Shown here: positions 44,896 to 57,162 of the stretch, piece after piece
Layout: every line of letters begins with the position of its first letter
Numbering within the stretch: the first letter of the stretch is position 1
From: Ulva prolifera
Taxonomy: Eukaryota; Chlorophyta; Ulvophyceae; Ulvales; Ulvaceae
NCBI GenBank assembly: GCA_023078555.1
Contig: CM041201.1
Span: 6,331,172 to 6,395,171, forward strand
DNA length: 64,000 nt
Direction: 5' to 3'
Made by a program: the position numbers and the translations under genes
Notes under the pieces: generated by a model
Databases searched by the model: none
What the model saw: only the letters and a program-made list of their open reading frames with translations
Told to the model about the DNA's origin: nothing

Positions 44896-47800
44896 TGCAC
44901 TATTGGATGCCGTTGAGGACGAACTGCGAGAGCGGCAGCAGTGCGATCAGCTGGTCGGAGCGCTGGCCAGCTTTGACCCCTTCACTGACATGAGGCAGGG
45001 TACAGCTGATGATGCACCACTCAGCTTGAGTTGCAGCCACGTTGTGTGCGATTCCGACTCATTGACAGGCCCACAGACACAGCCAGCGAGCCTTGTCAGG
45101 CCCTCACTGCAGCATGACAATGCTGTTGCCGACATGGGCTGTCGAGATTGGTCACGTGGCAACAGCTGTGATCAAGGGATAGCGGAGCTTCCCAGAGCTT
45201 GCACAAATGGGTTGGAATCGGTTGGCTCAGCCATATGCATTGACGTACTCATGGCCGCGCGTCAAGCTTTCAAGTCTGAGCGCAGCAAAGCCATTCAGGC
45301 ACTGAAAGCTTTGAAACCACGGGCATCGCTCCCTGCTCCTAGGCAGACATTGTCCACCTGTGGATGCCCAGGAGCTGAGGCTACGGCATTGTCTGATGCA
45401 TGCTCACAGAGTTCTCTGCCGCCACAGGCTTCAGATCGGCATGGCATTCCAGATAGTCTTGACAGAAGCTTCGCATTTATCACGGCCGAAGAACCAGAGG
45501 ACGAACCGGACACGTCAAATCATCTGTCATTAACAGCACTGGACACACATGAGAGATCAGTGCTCGAAGCTGAACAATCTAATCATGACAGTGTCCATCA
45601 AAACGCAAACCTGGAATCTACTCACGGACCTGCTGGAGTCTTTGTTGAATGTTCTCAAGTCGGCCGTGTCATTTTGAACAATCAATACGACAGCTCTGGT
45701 GATTGTCCAGACAGTGAGCTGATGATGCATACTGACTCACCAAACACGATCCATCACGCTCATCACACTGAACGGTCAAACAGCGCCAATGAGCCTGCTG
45801 TCAGCCCACTGCCGGTCCGCACATCACAACCACACGAGCACTTGCCTTATGTCGCAGTGGCCCCCTCGGGATGTGACCCTACAGAGCACGAGACCAGTCA
45901 CGAGGCTGGGGAGGTGGAATTTGTATCGGAGGTTGGCACTGACCTCCAGGCGCCCAACCACGGAATGTGCTCAGTCCGCACAAGCAACCGCATAGATAAC
46001 GACACGAGGTGGCTGAGTTCGGTTGCAGAGGATCCGAATGCTATGCACACAGAACACACACCTTCTGTGCGATCGAGTCTGGTGTTAGAAGATTCCTTCA
46101 CCGACGTTGATGAGCACGTGTGCTCAGCTGGCCCACAGCAGCACAGCAGTCCAGTCAACAGCAGCCCAGGTACGCTGTCACCACAATTGTGGTGCACAAC
46201 GGCACACACGTATGGTGCATCCTGTCAACAACTTGTTCGCCTGCTCCTGCACAGGACATCTGTGCCTGTTTGCTTCTACGCAGCGCCATGACTATATTTT
46301 CCTAAATATATGCCCCATAGTTCGCTCATGTGTGTGCAAAGGTGCAGCAATCACTCATGTGGCGTTTACGGGCAACACGAGCAAAATGGAAGCACCAGCA
46401 TGGTCCAGCTTCACAGCTGTGGAATCCCTGACTGAAACCTGTGGCGCACGCGCTGGTGTATCTGCATGGTATGTTGGAGTTCCCGAGAGTAGCGTGGCAA
46501 GCAGTGGAAATCGACAGCATCCTCCAGGCTTTCAAAAAAGCTCTGCCGACTCCACCACCATGTCGCCTTCAAAATCTGCCAGCCACTGGCTGAAAGAGAG
46601 TACGTCATCATATATGAACTATGGCCGTGGACAGACATTAGAATCTTCAGACATTCTGGAGGTGACGGAAGCCAGCAAGCCTGATTTGCAAGACGCAACA
46701 GCTCAGGGCTTTTTGAGAGAAATGTATGAGGGTGGCGCCTTGGGCAAACTGCAGGCCCAGGCTGCCTCACCTCAAGGACGGTCTGCTGAATTCGATGCAA
46801 CTCGAGTAAATCATACTAGGTCAGTCAACATGTGCTGTCCCATTAACCACTCTCTGATGCTCTGTGATCTTGCACTGGATGGTTTTGAGGACTGGAAGAG
46901 CAGAGTGAAACCCATGGTGCAGCCCCAGGCACAGGATACATTAGTCCCAGATACTGCGGCAAATTCGACGTGTAGTGCACGTCTCAGGCAACTCTCACCA
47001 TCAAATATGAAGACGAAGATGATCACGAAAACAAAAGACCTAGCTGAGATGCTTTTGACGACCATCAGCCAAGACGACCACAGCTCTTCTCACAGACACT
47101 CCACTCCAGCTTCACACAAATCAAGATCTTCCGAGCAGACTGGACCTTTGAGATCACCAGATCAGCAGTGTGTAACACTTACCAGCGTGCCGACCATTGG
47201 CAGCTTGTACGATCTTTCACGTGGGCTGATTCCCAGCCTGCCACAAATTTATCCAGCTGTTTTCCCATGCTTTGAATCTATATCAGCCTTGTACTGGAAG
47301 CTACAGCACTCTCAGGCAAAGGCAGGTCACGGGGTGCCTCAGCGGCACCATAGACCACAACACGACGCTATGCTCATTGAAGACTGTTTGGACCGCGGTA
47401 TTGAGTACTGTGAAGCATGGTGTACTGCACATGGACTGCATGGCATTCCAGATCCGGAATGTATGACATGTTCCACTGATGGCGGCCAGTCCAGATGTTC
47501 CAAGCAGCTGCGCCGAGAAGGAACGGCAATGCCAACACCTTCAACACCTCCCGGACGCTTTAAGCAGCAACACATGTTGCCGGAATCTATGCCACACGGC
47601 AAAGGCGCGGAGCGGGGGTCCGCGACACCGCAGGTCACCGTTCCAGGCTGGGTACCTCAGGTTTCTACAGCACTCGCACAGCAGCGATGGTACTGCATCG
47701 TGGCAGGGGCAGATCATCCAGAGGTCACGGCCTTAGTTGGCAGGAGTCTCAAAGCATTGGGATGGCAAGAAGATAAATGTTGCCGTCACTCCCGTGGTGG

Positions 47801-49524
47801 AGCAGCGAGCGCGGGTGAGCCGCACATGTGGAATCTGTGCTGGACTTGGAGTGTAAGGTCAAGGGTACCCGATACATTACTGACTTGGCAGCGGGTCAAT
47901 CATTTCCAGGAGTGCAGGTGTGTTTGCTTGTAGGCGAGTGGTGATCTGCAGCAGCTCTTTGCAGCATATATTATCTGTGGTGCTGTGATACAGGCACCTG
48001 ACCAGAAAAGATCTGCTGAAGCAGCACCTGCAACGATATGCAGCCATGTTTGAGAATTCGCGGCATGTCACATTTTTTCAGTGCATGCCTACGACATTCA
48101 CGCTTCCCCGAGAGTATACCGCTTTCGAGGAGGCGTTTCGCCACGTTTCTAATCCAGGCAGGTCTGCACCAACAGGAGAGCATGTGAGACATGTTCAGGT
48201 GTGGCTGCAAAGCTCACAATGTGCAGTCATGATGATGCTGGAGTCAATTCTAGCACACGTAGATGGCAAGTCAGTACCGCGGGTTCTTATGCAGGTCCTG
48301 CCAGAACAGAAGCACGGTCTGAACTTGTGGATCCTGAAACCCAGCTGTCTCAGTAGAGGACGGGGAATCTACCTGCTAGATGACCTTGGAGCGGTCGCAT
48401 GTTCGCAAACAAGCGTGATACAGCGATATATTTCTGATCCCTACCTGTATCAAGGGCTGAAGTTTGACCTAAGGTTGTACGTGCTTGTGACATCATTTCA
48501 CCCGCTGGAAGCGTTCCTATACAAGGTGAGCAAAAACAAACGTTCTCTCTAGATGCGACAACCCAGCATTTGGCATGCACAGTGTCTCTCCATCTGGGAA
48601 CAGAGACTGGCTACATGACTGCATCTGCATAGCTTTGGTGGGTAGCCATGTTGGCCATTCTGCGTTGCAAACCAGATTGGTATGATTTTACAGCACCATT
48701 TTTTTCCAGGAAGGTTTCGCAAGGTTTGCGCTTGTGAAGTATACCAACGCAGTCCAGCATCACAGTAACACAGCAATTCATCTGACAAACTCAACTATTC
48801 AGTCCGCAGATGCACAGATAGATCAGAATCTGCCAGACTTTCTCAAGCCTTGCAAAGGTTACAAGGCAGGTGCATCCAAAATGTCTTTGAGCAGACTTTG
48901 GCCCCTCCTGAAAGCGCAGGGCATAGATGTAGAGCAGTTATGGCGAGACATACGTGCAACTGTGCTTGCGGCTTTGTACAGTGCAAAGGACTCAATCCCT
49001 AAGCAGGCATGTAGATATCCAAAATCTTGAATCCCGTTGTGCAAGGATTGCACTACTCAAATGTCAGTGCTGCAATCAAGCGAATTTTCCAGGTCAACGC
49101 ATTCGAGCTGTATGGATTCGACGTTATTTTCGATCAGAAGATGAAAGTTTGGTTGCTAGAAGTGAATGCAAGTCCGAGTCTCGGGCTCGGCACAGAACTG
49201 GATGAAGAAGTCAAGAGCCAGCTTGTTCAGGACGTTGTGAATGTGGTTGATCCATTGCCATTTGACCGGCTAGCTCTTGCACACGTTCTGAGGCGCAGGA
49301 AGCAGCAACGCACAGGTCCTGCACGAAAGTCTAGACGCCAAGGTGGCGGTCTCCTGGCAGGCACAGAGGCCGAGGAACGGGAAGTACTGAATGCAGATCT
49401 ACATGCAGTATTGAAAGGGGCTTCTGTGCGGCCCGTGGGGTTCACGCCGGCGGATCTTGGCCAATTTGAACGTGTTGCGCCCTGCTCACTGCTGGAACAA
49501 TTTCAGAGGATGCAGCGAAGCTGA
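44896..49524 (+). CDS. Tubulin tyrosine ligase-like (polyglutamylase-type) protein
   Basis: Exons 44896-46169 (5' edge uncertain), 46348-47917, 47994-48525, 48710-49006 and 49093-49524. From the first in-frame ATG (44990) this gives about 1,336 residues. The TTL/ATP-grasp domain begins near residue 840: YCIVAGADHP, WNLCWTWS, LTWQRVNHF, LTRKDLLKQHLQRY, TFTLPREY, LWILKPSCLSRGRGIYLLDD, QRYISDPYLYQGLKFDLRLYVLVTS, FARFALVKYTN, HLTNSTIQ and FELYGFDVIFD, with the Mg-binding LLEVNASPSL. The motifs are intact, so it should add glutamate (or glycine) to tubulin or other acidic tails. TTLL4/5-type polyglutamylase is my best guess. The first 840 residues are disordered and Ser/His/Gln-rich. The last intron (49007-49092) has a GC donor. 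The join of the first two exons rests on phase agreement only. Confidence 0.85.
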
Positions 49525-49722
49525 AGGGCCCGGCAGGTATAGTTGACAATATATTTTTCTATTCAAGAGATGACTCGATTTGTGTGGTTTTGTGGATTAA
49601 TTACAACATGCGCTGGAAACTGGGCGAGTGACATTACAGTATTTAAAACGGATGCCAGGACGAGGAATGATCCAATTCAGAGTCAGTCTGAGGCTAGTTT
49701 ACAATGTAGCCGCGTCATTGGG

Positions 49723-50281
49723 CTACCTCATACGATCTACTTGTTCTGATTGCCATTTCCTTTGAGTTCCTCGCTCCTTCCGCGCTTGAGCCAGTGCCGG
49801 CTTCAACGCGATGTGCTTCTTTACCCACGTTGCAAATCGCACTGTGCACACAGCAAACGTGAGCGTAAAACTGTGAATGACTCAACATGACACTTGACTG
49901 CATTTGGAATTGTCCAAAAAACATTGTAGCCAGAGCAGGCACACCTTCGGGAGTCCGGATCTGAGCTGTAAGAGTGCGCACGTTCCTGATCGGCAGGAAA
50001 TCGACCAAGCCTTGTCCCCAAACAAGCGTGTACTCGTCAATGAGGCCATGCGTCCAAGCCTCTTTCAGGGTAGGCAGTGGAGCTGGTCCCCGAGCTACGC
50101 CACACCTGTCCCGGTAGTACCAAATGTTCTTCTTCGTCGCATTGCGCACGTAATTGATGAGAAAAGCTTCGTTATCGTCAGGAAAAATGTTCTTGCTCTT
50201 AAAGTGCTCCGCGGGCGTAGCCTGCTTGGGCTTGCGCTCACGAGGAGCTGCTGCGGCCGGTGCGTCCGTACTGTCTGCCAT
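49723..50281 (-). CDS. GYF_2-domain protein, TIC56-like
   Basis: Two exons in transcription order, 50281-49945 and 49841-49723, phase 1, 151 residues. The centre has a GYF_2-like domain: WYYRDRCGVARGPAPLPTLKEAW, LIDEYTLVWGQGL, DFLPIRNVRTLTAQIRTPE. The second exon adds VRFATWVKKHIALKPALAQARKER, which only appears in the correct frame after splicing. This combination matches the conserved part of plant chloroplast TIC56 (associated with the TIC/Ycf1 import complex), but this protein is much shorter. No clear transit peptide is seen, so plastid location is inference from the family. A TGTAA lies about 20 bases after the stop, and the 3' end faces the TTLL gene 198 bases away. Confidence 0.72.
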
Positions 50282-50653
50282 ATTCAAAACTTTACAGCCA
50301 ATCACGTACGGAAAGTTTGACAGACGAAACGACGAGCTTCCTATCAACGGAACATTAAATTACCGCTGACGGAGCAGATGCGCGCTTCAACTTACAGCCC
50401 GCGCACCCAAGCCATCGAAAAAACAACAGTCACGTGCTGGCGCGCAAAGGCTGACGATGATCAGGTGTCCAGAGCAGCATGCTTTTACACATGGTGAAGC
50501 CACAAGCGAATTGTGTCGGCTGCAGACGAAACACCATATTTTTGCAAAGCTGCCGTGTCGCAATTTCAAGTCTCAATAAAGCAATACTCTAGCAAATCAA
50601 GCAGTGGAGACGGCCGAACAAGTGTTGTCCTCTTCTTCCCGTTTGTCGCCATG

Positions 50654-53600
50654 TCACGGCAGTATTGGGGGTGGAAAAGCAATCTCAAGCGTCCCACGGC
50701 ACTTTGGAGCACCACACAGACAAGGCGTCAGATCCCGCCCCTCCTGTGCACGGAATCTGTAGTCGTAAGTGACCTCTTGCCCGGCCTGAATATCAGCTTT
50801 GGCGAAAAACATGAGCTTTGGCTGTCCATCAACGTCCACGATTTTGGAGTACAAGCACGGGTCACAGCAGGCGTTTGTGAACCGTGCGATTGATCCTGCC
50901 TCCGTTGCGTCAACGACAACAGCCTCTGAGAGGGCGAAAAGGTACACGTCCACGCCCTTATGTTGGTACTGCTTCTCCTTGATGTCCTGGAGCGCAGGTC
51001 GTATCGACTCTCCACAGTACTCAATCACCATACTATCCTGCGAAACACTGCGTTTGCGTTCGCATCTGTGCATTCATTCACTCATGATCCTAGCCTTGCT
51101 GACTTTTCTACAATGTTCCTAGGCCAACCTGTGGGGGCGAGTGTGGCAATCCAGTGATATGGCCGCTATACCACTGGATTGCCACAGCGAGGCATCGCAC
51201 ATGCAGAATCTAGTCCATCTGGTGCTGAACAATGCACAGCACTGCACGCCAGGCCACATGTGTCTGATGAAGCGGGTCATACCTGTGGGATGTTGCACAG
51301 CGCCGTCATACCCCAGCCATGAATGCCTGACTTGTTGATCGTCAGTCGATTCGGCTCAGTCCTGCGGCACATGAGCACCTTGTCCTTCGCACTGGGAATA
51401 CCTAGGCGCTGCGGAGCATCGTCATCGGTCGGCATGTGCACCCCGAGCAGCGCCAGGGTACCCTTCTGTACTACCTGTGGCAGAGACGCGTGGGGCCCGG
51501 GAGGCTGTAGCATGCGCACCAGCGCCCGGTCCACATGTGGCTGAGGAGCTGCCTCCTCACCCTCAGACGCACTGGCGGAAGCTGCCGCACCCTGCATGAT
51601 GCCTGGCTGCAGCCGCCAATACACCGCCCATTCATCCGGGTGCCAGCATCGGCTTGACGGCGCCATGAACGGCGTTTCGCCCGGGGGTGCGCAGCCCCGC
51701 GGCAAGTACGGCATCGAGTCAATGTAGGCATGCTTTCCCAACCGCAGTGCGGGCCGGCTGGGGGGGGCCGCGCCGCCGTTGGCGTCGTCGAGCGCCGTCT
51801 CAGGAACGGGCGGCACCACAAGCGACAGGCCGTCCCCTATGTGGCCCTCGCCACCCCCCTTCCGCCGCGCCTGCTTGCAAATGATGCACATGCACTCCGG
51901 GCGATGGCGCTTCTTCACCGCCGTTCCACCACCACTGGCACGTCCGCCGCCACCGCGGGACGCAAGGGGCTGGAACGGCACTGCGCGCGTCGAGGCCAGC
52001 TGTGGGTTGGTCGCCCGCCGATTCGGGAACCGCCGGCGTGGCGCGGACACGGCTGACAGCAGCGCGCCGCGGTTGACCTCTAGCCCTGCTTGCACAAGCC
52101 ACTCCCCAATCGTCGGCCCCGTCTGCCCATCGTCCAAGCGCACGCGAATGCTGCCCTGCACGCATGTCCCCCTCAGCCACGATCCCACTCCACTGCCGCG
52201 AATCAACAGCGCACATGCCTGTATCTAACACATGACGGCCGTGCATGGCGACTCTAACGACATCAGTGCACACTTGACAAGTGTGGAGGGCACACACCTT
52301 CCACTTCTTTGCGGCGCCCTTGCCCGACAGCCGCTCAAACTCGGTCGGTGACACCCGGCTGCCGTTCTCCATGACGACTGCGGTCTCCCGCACAAGCAAC
52401 TGCGCACGGCGGCCGTTACACACGATGTCAACAGCGTCAGGTGCGCTGCGCGCGCGCTCTGCCGCCTCCGCTTGCGCCGTGGCCAGCGCCTCTGCCGCGG
52501 CCTTTGACGCTGTGGCGGCTGCCTTGCGCCGCTCCTCGGCTGCCTCCTCCCGTGCGTCCGCCTTGAGCCACCGCACAGGGCACATTGAGCAGTCGACCCA
52601 CTGCATATCGCCATCGTCGAAGTGCACCTTGTGCCGGTGCAGGTGCTCCTCAAATGTTTCCACCAGCCCCTTGCACCATATGTCGCCCTCCTCCCAAAAT
52701 ACCTCCACGCGCCACCCCACCGCAGCCTCCCCGGATGGTGGCGCACCCGCCGGCACTCCTGTTGCTGTGCCCCGCGCATCAGCTGGCCCCCCATCCGCGC
52801 CCCAGGCCTCTGCACCGCCCTCCTGCTTCACCTGCACCAGCTCACCCGCACCGAGCACATCACGCTCTGCACGCTGCCCGTTCTCGGCCCGCGCGCCATG
52901 AGCCGCGGCCGCACCTGTGTCTGCATTCTGCAGATGCATCCCGCCGTTTGACAGCCGCGCAGTGGGGGGGCGCCCGAGTGGCAGCGGCGGGTGGGGCGGC
53001 GGCGGCCAGCTCGCGCTGTCGGCCCCGCGCAGCCACTGCAGCCGCCGCTGCCGCTCTTCTGCCATGAGGTCCAGCTCCTCCTCTTCGTCATCCGCGTGGT
53101 ACAGCAGCACGTGGGTCTCCGTTTGCGGCCGCCATGCTACCACGTCTGCACTGTACCACAGGCCATCCTCGGGCCAGAACACGCGCACGCAGCAGCCCAC
53201 CCACGACGCCGGGTCGCCTTTCCGCCGCGGCAGCGCGAGAGCGTTACGGAACTCCAGCAACACATGCACCATCGGGAACTCATAGCTGAACCTGCCCGGC
53301 TCAGAGCCAAGCGGCACGACCGCACGGGACCGGGCCTTCCAGAGACCCCACTGCTCCGGCATGATCTCTGGGCCCTCCTCCTCCGCCGCTGTGGCGGCTT
53401 CCGCCTTGCCTTGCTCTCTCTCGCCCGCCGCAGGCGCTTCTTCCGTGCCCGCCGCTGCAGCATTGGAGCCAGCACCCCCATCAACCTGGGACGTGTCGCC
53501 CTGGACACCACCAGCGGCGTCCCCATCGGTGGCTTTGCCACCTGGCGGCACGGACCCTGACTGAGGATCTCGCAGTCCAGCATCACCCTCCGCAGCGGCC

Positions 53601-56600
53601 GTCGCTGCGTTTGCTGGGTCTTCGGCGCCCTTGGGTGCATCTGCGGGGCTGCCTGTGGCGGGGCCTGCAGTCTCTGCTGCCGCGGCGTCCACCTCAGGTG
53701 CAGGTGGACTGCTCCCACCGGTCTCTGGCGGGCCTGCTGCCTCGGGCTCAGTCCCTCCGACGACCGCCGTGCCGCGGGCGGATGCCTCGGCAGTGTGGGC
53801 AGCCTGGGCTTCAGGCTCAGCCACATTGGCAGGCGCATCTGCGAGCGCATCTGCCGGTGTGTCCGCAGGCGCATCCTGTTCATCAGCCGCACCAGCATCG
53901 CCAGCCTCCTCCTGGGCCTGCTGCCACGCCAGCCACGCAGTGTGGCCCTCATAGTTGTCTTTCAGCCGCTGCAGAGCCGCCCTATCTAGCTTGTGCCTGC
54001 CAAGCCACTCCTGCGCAGAACCACATATTGACCTATGCTGCATGCAGCTGAATGTAGACCTGTGTCCGCGCATCCTGTTCCCGACACGAATTAGGGTCAA
54101 CAGCTAGGGCAACGAGCAACGCTCCAGCTCAGGCAGCTAGTGCGTTTGTGACTGCTGGCCTGCCGCCTTGACGCCAAGCACAGACACAACGGAGACAGAG
54201 ACAGAGCAGCAGCATGCACACCTGCATGCAGACGGTGGGCTGCTCTGTGGCTGTATCGTAGTGGAACAGGGTCGCCTTCCACTTCTTCGCGTCGCCCTTG
54301 CCGCACACCTGCTCAAACCGGCTGGGTGGCATCAGCTCGCCGTCGCACCGCACCTTCTGCTGCCGCACGTGCAGCACCGCAGTGCGGCCATTGCAGAAGA
54401 TCGGCACTTCCTCCGGCACGCCTGCTGGCAGCTGCCCAAGGTCCAGCTTTGGCGGAGGACCCGAGGGCTTTGCGGCCTTTGCTGCTGGCGCGGTTGTCGG
54501 TCCTGTCAGGCGCGAACGCTTCCGGCCGACTCGCACGGCCGGTGTGTCTACCACGGGTTCTGCATCACCATTACACACTCTCAGCAGTCCCAGAGACCGA
54601 CCGCGAGCATCGGACACGCACCAACATGGCAGCGGCGGAACTGCAGGCCGCGTGGGGCGAGCGGCCAGAGGCGTGGCAGTTGCGCACCTGGCCTTACTGC
54701 AGCTGCGGCAGCTTCTGCAGCAGCATCGGCCTCTGTAGGAATCCACCAGGCCTCCTCCGAGATCTCCCCGACACCGGTGCCATCACGGACGCGCTTCACG
54801 GCCAGCCAGGGCTGCGCCCGGCAGCAGCCCGCCGAGGGCCGCGGAAGCGTGACAGCGGGTGGCATCGCGTAGGGGAAGCTGTTGACGAGGTCGGGCGCGG
54901 GGGCGCGCCGCACTCCGTCCTCTTCCGCCGACCTGCATGCACCACCGTGCCTCTGCAACACTCACTAAAGAGCGCCTCATACGCTCTCATGAGAGGAGTC
55001 ATGACCGCTGCGCGCGCGCTGTGGCGCACGCGCACACTGCAGGTCGGGGTGGCGTGCAGTATGCAAGCACCTGGCAGTCATTTCCAACACGCTGCAGCGG
55101 CACACAGGGCACCGCGACCGTTGATGCAGCAAGCAAGATTCACAGCAACAGAGACCGTACGGAGCGGCGGAGATGGCAGGCGGGCGCGTACAGGTAGTGC
55201 ACGCCAGACGCGCTCGCGTTGGGGGTGCAATGCTTGTGGCAGAGGAGGATGGTGACGAGGGGCAGGTGCGGCCCGAGGGCGTTTTCGAGCATGTCCATCG
55301 TGAGGCCCTTCAGGCGGCCACACAGCGGGTGAAACGCTGTGCAGCACTTGTTGCACTGGATCTTGGCGCCGCAGCGCTGCTTGCACACAGAGCAGATGAG
55401 ACTCCAGCGATCCCGGGCGATGCTCTCCACGCCCTGTATCGGCTCCATGGCGTCCGTGTCGACCACCCCAAGCTCCGGGATCCACTGCACAGCATGCTGC
55501 CCACCGTCACTGGCGTGCCTCGTGCCCGAAACTGCAGCACCGCAGGGGCCCTGCTGCCGCGATTCTGCCTGGACCGTACGCCTGCATGGGCGGGTCCACC
55601 ACGGTGCCTCTCTACAGCTCTCCCGGTCGCTGCTGCTGTGCGATCATGCAGCAACGCATGCAAGGAGATGCGGTGGGCGGGGTAGTGGCGTGCAGCAGCA
55701 GGTAGCAGGGGCCGCACCTGCATGCATGCGACGTGGCACCAGACGCCTGGCAGGGTCGTCGGTTTGAGCGCGCCTCCTTCCACAGGGCACACGGCGCAGT
55801 GCGGCCGGGGCTGTCCCTCCAGCACCGCCTCGCACGCACTGCACACCCACTTGTCCTCCATCTGCGGCAGTTCCCGCACGCCGTAGCATGACTGGTGCAC
55901 TGCGACGCCGCAGCCGTGGCAGTGGATGAGCTGGTCCGTGTCGTAGTCGACCTCCGAGCTGCACACCGCGCAGCGGTCGCCAGACCACTTGACGGCGACC
56001 GCGTTGAAGTTGCCCTGCTGCATGCGCTCCCACGGCGGAGGCCCCTCCTCCTTGGGGGGCTTGGGCGCCGCTGCGGCGGCCGATTCCTTCGGCTGCGGCG
56101 GTGCGGCAGGCGGCTGTGCGACGGTGCTCGTGACCCCGAGCAGAACCTTCGGCTTGCCCTGCCGAGACCCCTTCGCCACCCAGCCGCGCAGGTCCAGCCA
56201 CTTGCCGACAGCCATCGGCTGTGCCCCTGCATGGGTCCGCACGTCCAGGGCCACCACGAGCCGGGCCGCACCAGGCAGCAACAAGTACAGCATCGCACCA
56301 TGCGGACACTCAGGCACTTGGCCTGGGACGATGCGCAGGGACGACTTCCACTTCTTAGCGGAGCCGGAGCCGGCGAACGCCTCGAACTGGGTCGCGGTCA
56401 TCGTCTGGCCCTTGTGCACAACCTTGCAGGTAGCCGGGTTGAGGAGGCCATACACGTCGTTGCACATCACCTGCAGGGACACATTGTCCGGGGCGACAGG
56501 CAGAGGGCCATCCTCCGCGTCGCCATCATCAATGTCGATCGTCGCAAACATTTCGTCCATCTGACGCTTGGCGCCGGGGCGAGATGGCCGTGGCGGCGGC

Positions 56601-57162
56601 TTGGGAGCGGCAGGGGCCTCCACCGGGGCTGGCATTGGCGGAGGGGCTGAGAATATGGCTACCTGAGTGCTGGGAACGATCTGCGGTGCCGGCATCTGGC
56701 CTACCTCTTCGCATACCTCAAAGTACTTTGGGCCGCACTGCAAGGGAGCATTGAATCGGTGAACATGATCACTTGCATTGCTGGTGCGATTGCATAAGCT
56801 TCTCTGCTGAACAAAATGCAGAGCAATGGCAGTGCGCTGCGCTCACTCTCCGCAGTGGCTTGTAGGAAGAGCACCTGTCGAAGTTTGTCGTAAGCTGATG
56901 CAACGGTTTCTTGAAATGTCGCAGTTGCTCGCTGTTCCAGCGCTCTGCGTTCAGTGTCTGGAAGGTTGTTGAATGCATTTTGGACTTGTTGCTGTTCAAG
57001 TGACTGAATAGCAACATTGCTTCTCGCCAGCTGTTCCAGTTTCTCAGATTGAAACTGTTGCAACGCTGATTTGGGTCCAGCAGGGATGCTAGCGATCACC
57101 TCCATCAGCTGCTGCTCCATGGCCAATCGTGATGCACTCAATTCGTCACGCTTGTGCTGCAT
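50654..57162 (-). CDS. Trithorax/ATX-type SET histone methyltransferase with SAND-like repeats
   Basis: Eight exons in transcription order: 57162-56875, 56737-55718, 55484-55192, 54932-54688, 54559-54222, 54010-52298, 52155-51283 and 51037-50654. Phases agree and give about 1,717 residues. Order: Gln-rich coiled N-terminus, SAND-like repeat 1 (about 185-237), PHD finger (about 351-398, RCAVC...WVCSAC), extended PHD (to about 505), SAND-like repeat 2 (about 665-720), acidic disordered region, two Tudor-like modules (VGCCVRVFWPEDGLWYSADV and VGWRVEVFWEEGDIW), SAND-like repeat 3 across an exon junction (AKKWK then GSIRV), SET (GIHGWG ... EVTYDYRF) and post-SET (CLCGAPKCRGTL). The PHD-ePHD-SET-postSET plan is that of H3K4 methyltransferases. 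The SET core reads NACC (from residue 1645) instead of NHSC, so activity is uncertain. The 5' end may extend further. Confidence 0.87.
51143..51185. repeat. 14-base inverted repeat in a SET-gene intron
   Basis: GTGGCAATCCAGTG (51143-51156) and CACTGGATTGCCAC (51172-51185) are perfect reverse complements around a 15-base loop. They lie inside the last intron of the SET gene (51038-51282). Confidence 0.85.

Noticed and set aside
52281-54872. Several plus-strand frames over 130 codons
   Set aside because: Shadows of the GC-rich SET-gene exons on the minus strand. They have Arg/Pro/Ala-rich composition and no domains.
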